Shown here piece by piece: positions 1-4,600 of a DNA stretch of 6,395 nucleotides. A program made the position numbers and the translations under genes. The stretch is from an uncultured Prevotella sp. (lineage in GTDB: Bacteria; Bacteroidota; Bacteroidia; Bacteroidales; Bacteroidaceae): contig CAMYZK010000156.1 of the NCBI GenBank assembly GCA_947303825.1, positions 1-6,395 of the forward strand, given 5' to 3'. The notes below the pieces were generated by a model that was not told where the DNA came from, did not search any database, and worked only from the letters and a program-made list of their open reading frames with translations. Positions within the stretch are counted from its first letter, which is position 1. Every line of letters starts with the position of its first letter.

Positions 1-98
1 GCAGGGGCGGCAGCGGGGGTGCTGGCAGCGGGGGCTGCAGGGGCAGGGGCGGCAGCGGGGGTGCTGGCAGCGGGGGCTGCAGGGGCAGGGGCGGCAGG
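1..98 (-). repeat. 42-bp tandem repeat encoding Ala/Pro-rich 14-residue units
   Basis: Positions 1-42 and 43-84 are identical 42-bp units, and 85-97 begin a third copy before diverging into the palindromic core. In the transposase frame each unit gives 14 residues rich in Ala and Pro with a single Ser-Thr. Because the period is divisible by three, copy-number change would not shift the frame. The array continues left of the window, so its full length is unknown. The plus strand carries repeated runs of four or five G. Confidence 0.9.
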
Positions 99-129
99 GG
101 GTAGTGTGCCCAGCGGTTTGCCCGCTGGG
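1..129 (-). repeat. REP-like palindromic element, copy A (inside RAYT ORF, partial)
   Basis: Read on the minus strand, the element starts with a perfect 8-bp stem (CCCAGCGG / CCGCTGGG, 109-129) around the loop GCAAA. CACACTACC follows (100-108), and then a GC-rich tandem repeat that runs off the left edge. The 30-nt core matches copy B at 27 of 30 positions. The frame of the transposase passes through as PAGKPLGTLPP followed by Ala/Pro repeats, with no stop. This is the only copy in sense orientation to its host gene. Its outer end is not in the window. Confidence 0.8.
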
Positions 130-524
130 GCTTCTTGCCCTGTGCAGACCCAGTAGGCGCGGTTGCAGCCTTTCTTAAAGCCGGCGATTACCTGTCCCAG
201 ATGGGTGGGGCGGCCGCTGCTGCTCACGATAGGTGCGGTCACCGTGAGGATGAAGTGCAGATGCTCTGGCATGATGACGTATGTATCGACAGTCACCATG
301 GGATAGTATGTGCTGATGGCTGTGAGCAGCTCGCGCTCTACCATGGCACCGGCGGGGGTGAGGGCGACGCATACGTTGCTCTCGTCACTGCCGACTACGG
401 CTCCCAGGGGCTGCCCCATACCCTCTGCCACATGCATAGTGATGTGGTAGATGCCAGGGCGCGAGTAGTCGTGCGTAGCAGACCGACGGGCCATGTTGTG
501 CTGGGTGGGGTTTGTTATCGTCAT
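1..524 (-). CDS. RAYT-like HUH/Y1 transposase (3' partial)
   Basis: The frame starts at the ATG at 522-524, has an in-frame stop at 537-539 just upstream, and stays open to the left edge (174 codons). A start at codon 11 (492-494), giving MARRSATHDYSRPGIYHITM, is equally plausible. Visible marks of the Y1/REP-associated tyrosine transposase family are the N-terminal strand YSRPGIYHITM (20-30), LGAVV (40-44), LTPAGAMVERELL (55-67), the strand plus HUH metal-site motif YVIMPEHLHFIL (82-93, histidines 88 and 90), and the helix LGQVIAGFKKGCNRAYW (109-125). These enzymes cut and rejoin single-stranded DNA at palindromes through a tyrosine. Tyr124 is a candidate nucleophile, but the usual 'FK-x-Y' spacing is not obvious, so activity is uncertain. 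From about residue 132 the frame enters a palindromic repeat and then an Ala/Pro-rich 14-residue tandem repeat. The usual C-terminal segment of the family, if present, lies beyond the window. No clear Shine-Dalgarno is seen. It lies 34 bp after the preceding stop. Confidence 0.85.
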   Translation of the reverse strand, partial: MTITNPTQHNMARRSATHDYSRPGIYHITMHVAEGMGQPLGAVVGSDESNVCVALTPAGAMVERELLTAISTYYPMVTVDTYVIMPEHLHFILTVTAPIVSSSGRPTHLGQVIAGFKKGCNRAYWVCTGQEAPAGKPLGTLPPAAPAPAAPAASTPAAAPAPAAPAASTPAAAP

Positions 525-558
525 GCCGTGTGTTTGTTATCTCGTTTGAAGCGTTGAT

Positions 559-1596
559 CTATTTAACAATTATCTTCTTGTCGTTGCTGATGTAGATGCC
601 CTTCTTAGGAATGGAGCGTGAAGAATCGTCAGTGGCGATGCGTCGGCCCTGCAGGTCGTAGATGGCGTTGCCGTCTCTCTTTTCTACATTGTCATTGTGC
701 GTGACGTTGATACCGGTAGGCTCTTCTATCACCAGAAGGAGTGGAGCCGAGGAGGGGGCTGGAGCCTGTGGCTGGTAGTTGGGGTTGTAGAGATAGAAAC
801 GGCCTATGGGCATGTCGCCGTTCATGGTGAGCACGAACTTCCCATTGTGGTACATATACACCTGTGCGGCCTTTACTGTCAGGGGCTCGCCACTGACAAT
901 GTTCAGCTTATTGGCGGCCTTGTCGCTAGCTGTGATGGGGGTGATGTCGTTGGTGTCATCCTCATCGCTGTTGAGGGCATCAAGGTCGATGGGATCCAGG
1001 GTGATGGTGGTCTGTGTTCCCGTATGAGGAGTTGCTGCTTCGTCGAGTAACAGCACAGGCACGTCCTCGGGGATGTATTCCAGGGGCGAGAGTATGACGG
1101 AGCGGTCTATGGGTGTGACACGCTTGACGATATATGGCGTCATGCCGCTGGGTTTGGCCAGGTCGCGCGAATAGACTATCGGTGCCACGGTGACGGTTTT
1201 GTTTGTCCCTTGGTATCTTACCGTTATCGTTTCGCTGGAGAAGCTAACGATGTTGAAGACGCTGACCTCCGACTGTCCCGATATGTGTACGGCCAGTGCT
1301 TTTATGCAGGCGATGTCGTCGTTGATAGTGGGAGGGTTCTCCGAGTCGTAGACCGGCGATGCGGTGGTGGGGTCTGGGGTGGCCGGCTCGCTGTTTCCCA
1401 TCTCGTAGTAGAGGGTGAGGCCGTTGTGGGTCGCTGTCTGTGGGGAGGTGATGCTAAGCTGGTTGTTGCTGATCGCTATCGTTGGAGACTGTATGGCCTC
1501 TGTCTGGCCCCATGCCCCGATGGTGCCTAAGACCATGGCAAGGAGCAGGATGGGAAAAGTATAGTGGTGTGTGTGTTTACTTACCATATTGAGCAT
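559..1596 (-). CDS. Exported protein with chitobiase-C-like domain and CTD-like tail
   Basis: From the Met at 1596 the product has 345 residues. Residues 1-30 form a signal peptide: a short Lys/His n-region, the hydrophobic core FPILLLAMVLGTIGAWG, and probable cleavage before QTEA. Residues about 37-117 resemble the chitobiase/beta-hexosaminidase C-terminal fold (CHB_HEX_C type): LTLYYEMGNSEP, then PVYDSENPPTI, then IKALAVHISGQSEVSVF. The middle is unrecognised, with an acidic stretch LNSDEDDTND near 210. Residues about 247-270 (YMYHNGKFVLTMNG, IGRFYLYNP) and the tail (IYDLQGRRI, KKGIYISNDKKIIVK) follow a pattern frequent in Prevotella secreted proteins. A longer frame from 1647 would add FTFACYIIKICTRRKA, which spoils the signal peptide and covers the AT-rich leader. 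The Met at 1587 is also possible: an AAAGG lies 11 nt before it but only 2 nt before 1596. It follows the large gene by 54 bp, so co-transcription is possible. Function unknown; extracellular location likely. Confidence 0.85.
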   Translation of the reverse strand: MLNMVSKHTHHYTFPILLLAMVLGTIGAWGQTEAIQSPTIAISNNQLSITSPQTATHNGLTLYYEMGNSEPATPDPTTASPVYDSENPPTINDDIACIKALAVHISGQSEVSVFNIVSFSSETITVRYQGTNKTVTVAPIVYSRDLAKPSGMTPYIVKRVTPIDRSVILSPLEYIPEDVPVLLLDEAATPHTGTQTTITLDPIDLDALNSDEDDTNDITPITASDKAANKLNIVSGEPLTVKAAQVYMYHNGKFVLTMNGDMPIGRFYLYNPNYQPQAPAPSSAPLLLVIEEPTGINVTHNDNVEKRDGNAIYDLQGRRIATDDSSRSIPKKGIYISNDKKIIVK

Positions 1597-1650
1597 TGCC
1601 TTTCTACGCGTACATATTTTTATAATATAACATGCAAAAGTGAACAATTC
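1597..1650 (-). promoter_or_regulatory. AT-rich intergenic leader, possible weak promoter
   Basis: This is the only AT-rich stretch in the window and separates the large gene from the next one. On the minus strand a TTTTG (1635-1639) is followed 18 nt later by TATGTACG (1609-1616), a partial match to the Bacteroidetes -33 TTTG and -7 TAnnTTTG boxes. The spacing is slightly short and the -7 box matches poorly. No hairpin resembling an intrinsic terminator was seen, so read-through from the large gene is equally possible. AAAGG at about 1599-1603 may assist initiation at 1587. Confidence 0.25.
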
Positions 1651-4600
1651 TTACTCTACGGCGAGCTTCTTCACGTGGCGGCCGTCGTCGGAGCGTACGA
1701 TGTATACGCCGGCATTGGTTATCGGTGTCTCGACCACCTGTCCCGGCTCGATGGTGAAGTTGGCTATGCAGAGTCCGCTGACGCTGAGTATGCGGAGGCT
1801 GGCCGTAGCGCTCAGGTTGGACTTCACCACAATCTTGTTGTGGCGGGCCTTGATGCTCAGGCTTCCCGTTGCATCGTTGTCCATGTCGTTGTCGAGCGAC
1901 GAGTACTCCTTGCTGAAGGAGATGCGCGTGGGCTTCTTTCTCGATGTAGCGGTCTTGACGAAGAACGGCCTGAACGGAGGCAGGGAGACAGCATCGCCAG
2001 TGGCGGGCACAGCGACGTAGCCGGAGCCTTCGCTGTTGAGCAGATAGATGTTCGCGTTGGCAGTGCCCGTCTCGTAGACCTCGTTGAGATAGTTGGGACG
2101 GAAGGTGTAGCCGTTGTAGGCGGCCTCGCCGTCGTTCAGCTCTTTGTAGCTGGTGCCTATCGTCTCGCCCGGCTCAGAAGCCAGTGTGATGATCTGTCGG
2201 CCCGGACTAGCTATCGTCTGGTCTTCGTAGCGGTTGCTGGGCGTCCATGTGCCGCTAAGGTCGAACTCGTAGTACACCTCTCCCGGCAGACCCATGATAT
2301 ACGGTGTGCCAGCCACCGAGTAGGGATAGTCGCTGTAGGTGTGCGTCTCGCTGTAGTAGTCCTTATGATACTCGTCGGTGTTCTTGTCGAGGAAGTCGTC
2401 CTTGCTGTAGTAGTAGTCCCACAGGAAGGTGTTGGTATACTCCTTGGTGTTGCTGCCCTTGTCGGGGTAGTACATGGCGGCCGTGGCCTCGTCGTCGCTG
2501 ACGTCCATCTTGCGGTACTCGCGCAGCCAGTACTCGTGACCCTTCAGGCTGCCTTTGTAGAAGTGGGTCAGCTCGCCCTTCTTGTTGGTGGTGACCATCT
2601 GTGCAGCAAACGGCAGGCTGATGCCCTCCCAGCCATTCTCACGGCCGACGAAGTTGTCGGGCTTGCGCTGGTACCACATGCGGCTGTCGTCGTTGAACTT
2701 GTATTCTATGGGGCAGTAGAAGTCTTGCTTGTCAACGAGCATGTGGTCGCGTGTGGCGGTATAGCTGTTGCCAGACAGCAGTACCCAGTGTCCCTTTATC
2801 TTGTGTGAGTACCAGTCATCCGACTCGTTAACGGTGTGGTAGTCGGTGTCGGTCTCCTTGTATGCCTCGGCCACGAGAGTAGTGCTCACGGCGTTGGTGG
2901 TCTTCACATCGGCCTCGTCGTCGCTCTTGGTGTAGACCAGGAGGTTGCGTGTGAGGTGCTCGTCGTTCAGTGACGGGTACTGGTCGGTGGCCTTTGGCAC
3001 GGCCGAAGTGAACTTGGTGAGGCCGTCGATGTTGTCGAGCAGGGGCGGGAAGAATAGCTCCCCGGCGGGCAAACCGCCGGGCACACTGCCACCAGAACCG
3101 CTGCCAGAGCCGCTGCCAGAGCCGTTGCCAGAACCGCTGCCAGAAGTGGCGGGCACGGTGCCGTAGGCCCAGGTGTCGTCGTTATAGCCGGTGAAGTCGA
3201 TGGCTGTCATGCCTTTGTGCACGAGGAAGGCGGGATCGTCGGCCTTGCACTTGGCAAAGTAGGCATCGGTGTTGTAGTAGGCCGACTTCATGACGTTGTC
3301 ACGGAAGTAAGCCGGAGCGCGGTAGACACGGTTGCTGCCTTCGGTAAGGAGGGTACGGCTGTTCTCCTTGTTGATGCGTGATGGCATGGCCTGATAGTCG
3401 TAGTCCTTGTTGTAGCCGTAGTTCAGCATCTGTCCGAAGAAGATGTAGTCGTCGGGCCAGATGGGGTGGAAGTAGGTCTTGGTGGTGGCATTCTCGCCCT
3501 CGTCCTCGGTGACGGTAGTCAGTCGGATGTCGCTGCTTTCGGGTATTGTTCCTCCGGCATAGACGAAGTCTCCGTCGGCGAAGCGGTTCTCCACATAGCT
3601 TCCCACGTAGTTGCCGTCATAGTTGTCGAGCAGGTATGGTCCTGTGCGTCCTGCTATCTTGCTGTTGTCTTCGTAGAAGCCTTTCGTGCGTGTCAGCTCT
3701 CCGTCAACATCTTTCAGGAAGTAGTAGCTGTTGTCTGTCAGACCCTGCTTGTTGTCGCAGTAGCGCTTGAAGAGGTAGAAGCTGTTCAGGTTGTAGGCCA
3801 CCTCGCCGTTGTGGAAGGCCTGCAGCGGCCTTTCTGTGGGCTTGCCGTAGGTGACGGCGGCATCGTGTGCGGTGTACTTGTTCTCCTGGGGGTAGTAGCA
3901 GTTCACCATGTGTATGGTGCGTGCAGTCTCGCCCTCGGCCAGGTTGGTCTTGTTGGCGGGATTGTTGAAGACGGCCTTGTCGGTCTTGCTGGTGTTGTCG
4001 TCGGAAGCCACCCAGCAGTTCTCCAGGTAGCCGTAGCCGTTGTCGGCGATGCCGGCCGAGGTGAATGAGCCCGTGACGCCGAGGTTATAGACCTCGCCGC
4101 AGAGGTGCTTGAAGAGCGAATGGTCGAGGCCGCTGATGGTATAGCCGTCGCCGTGCAGTATGCCCTCGAAGCACTCGTTGTCGTTGTCGTTGCCGATGGG
4201 GACCCATCCGGCGGGCGAACCGCCGGACACACTGCCGCCACCGGTATCGCCACCGGTATCGCCACCGCTGCCTGAACCGCTGCCACCGCTGCCCGAACCG
4301 CCTGAGGTGGCCGTGGGGCTGTAAGCCTTCGGGCTGACGTCGCTGCGGAGGAAGAACTCGAGGTTCCTGGTGCCGTGGACGTGGTTGTCGAGCGGGGCGT
4401 GGCCTTCGAGGGCAGAGCCTACAGCGGGTGCACCGCTGAGCACACTCAGGTCGAAGAAGTCCTTGAGCAGGTCTAGCTCGCTCTTGTCGGGGTCGCTCTC
4501 GCACTCGCGGTCGTCGATGTAAATCTTCGACGGGCGGTCAACGTCGGAGCGGTCCACATACATGTGGTGCTCCTTGTCTTTCATCACGTCGTCCAGGTCG

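Noticed and set aside
1..98. The left-edge tandem array as a CRISPR
   Set aside because: Units are directly abutting 42-bp copies with no unique spacers and are translated in frame.
135..557. Plus-strand open frame of 140 codons
   Set aside because: It is antisense to the transposase frame, whose HUH motif and family pattern are clear; the plus-strand product has no such features.
1597..1647. Upstream start at 1647 for the second gene
   Set aside because: It would begin 4 bp after the previous stop, place a Cys/Arg-rich stretch before the signal peptide, and translate the AT-rich leader.
1564..2808. Long plus-strand open frame of 414 codons opposite the surface protein
   Set aside because: It lies wholly antisense to well-supported coding sequence, is rich in Val/Ala/Leu as expected from complementing GC-ending codons, and shows no recognisable domain or ribosome-binding site.
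3061..3081. The GC-rich hairpins as intrinsic terminators
   Set aside because: They lie inside open reading frames and have no following T tract on either strand.
2945..3166. Plus-strand frame ending in PAGKPPGTLPP and PLPEP repeats as a real small protein
   Set aside because: It overlaps the large gene and its body has no domain. The shared motif is explained by the palindromic element being open on both strands.
3466..4068. Plus-strand open frame of 200 codons
   Set aside because: It has the same shadow composition (Val/Ala/Gly rich) opposite the large gene and no family resemblance.
4172..4196. GTT/GTC triplet run encoding Asn/Asp next to copy C
   Set aside because: It is a very short low-complexity run, common in such proteins and not shared with the other copies.
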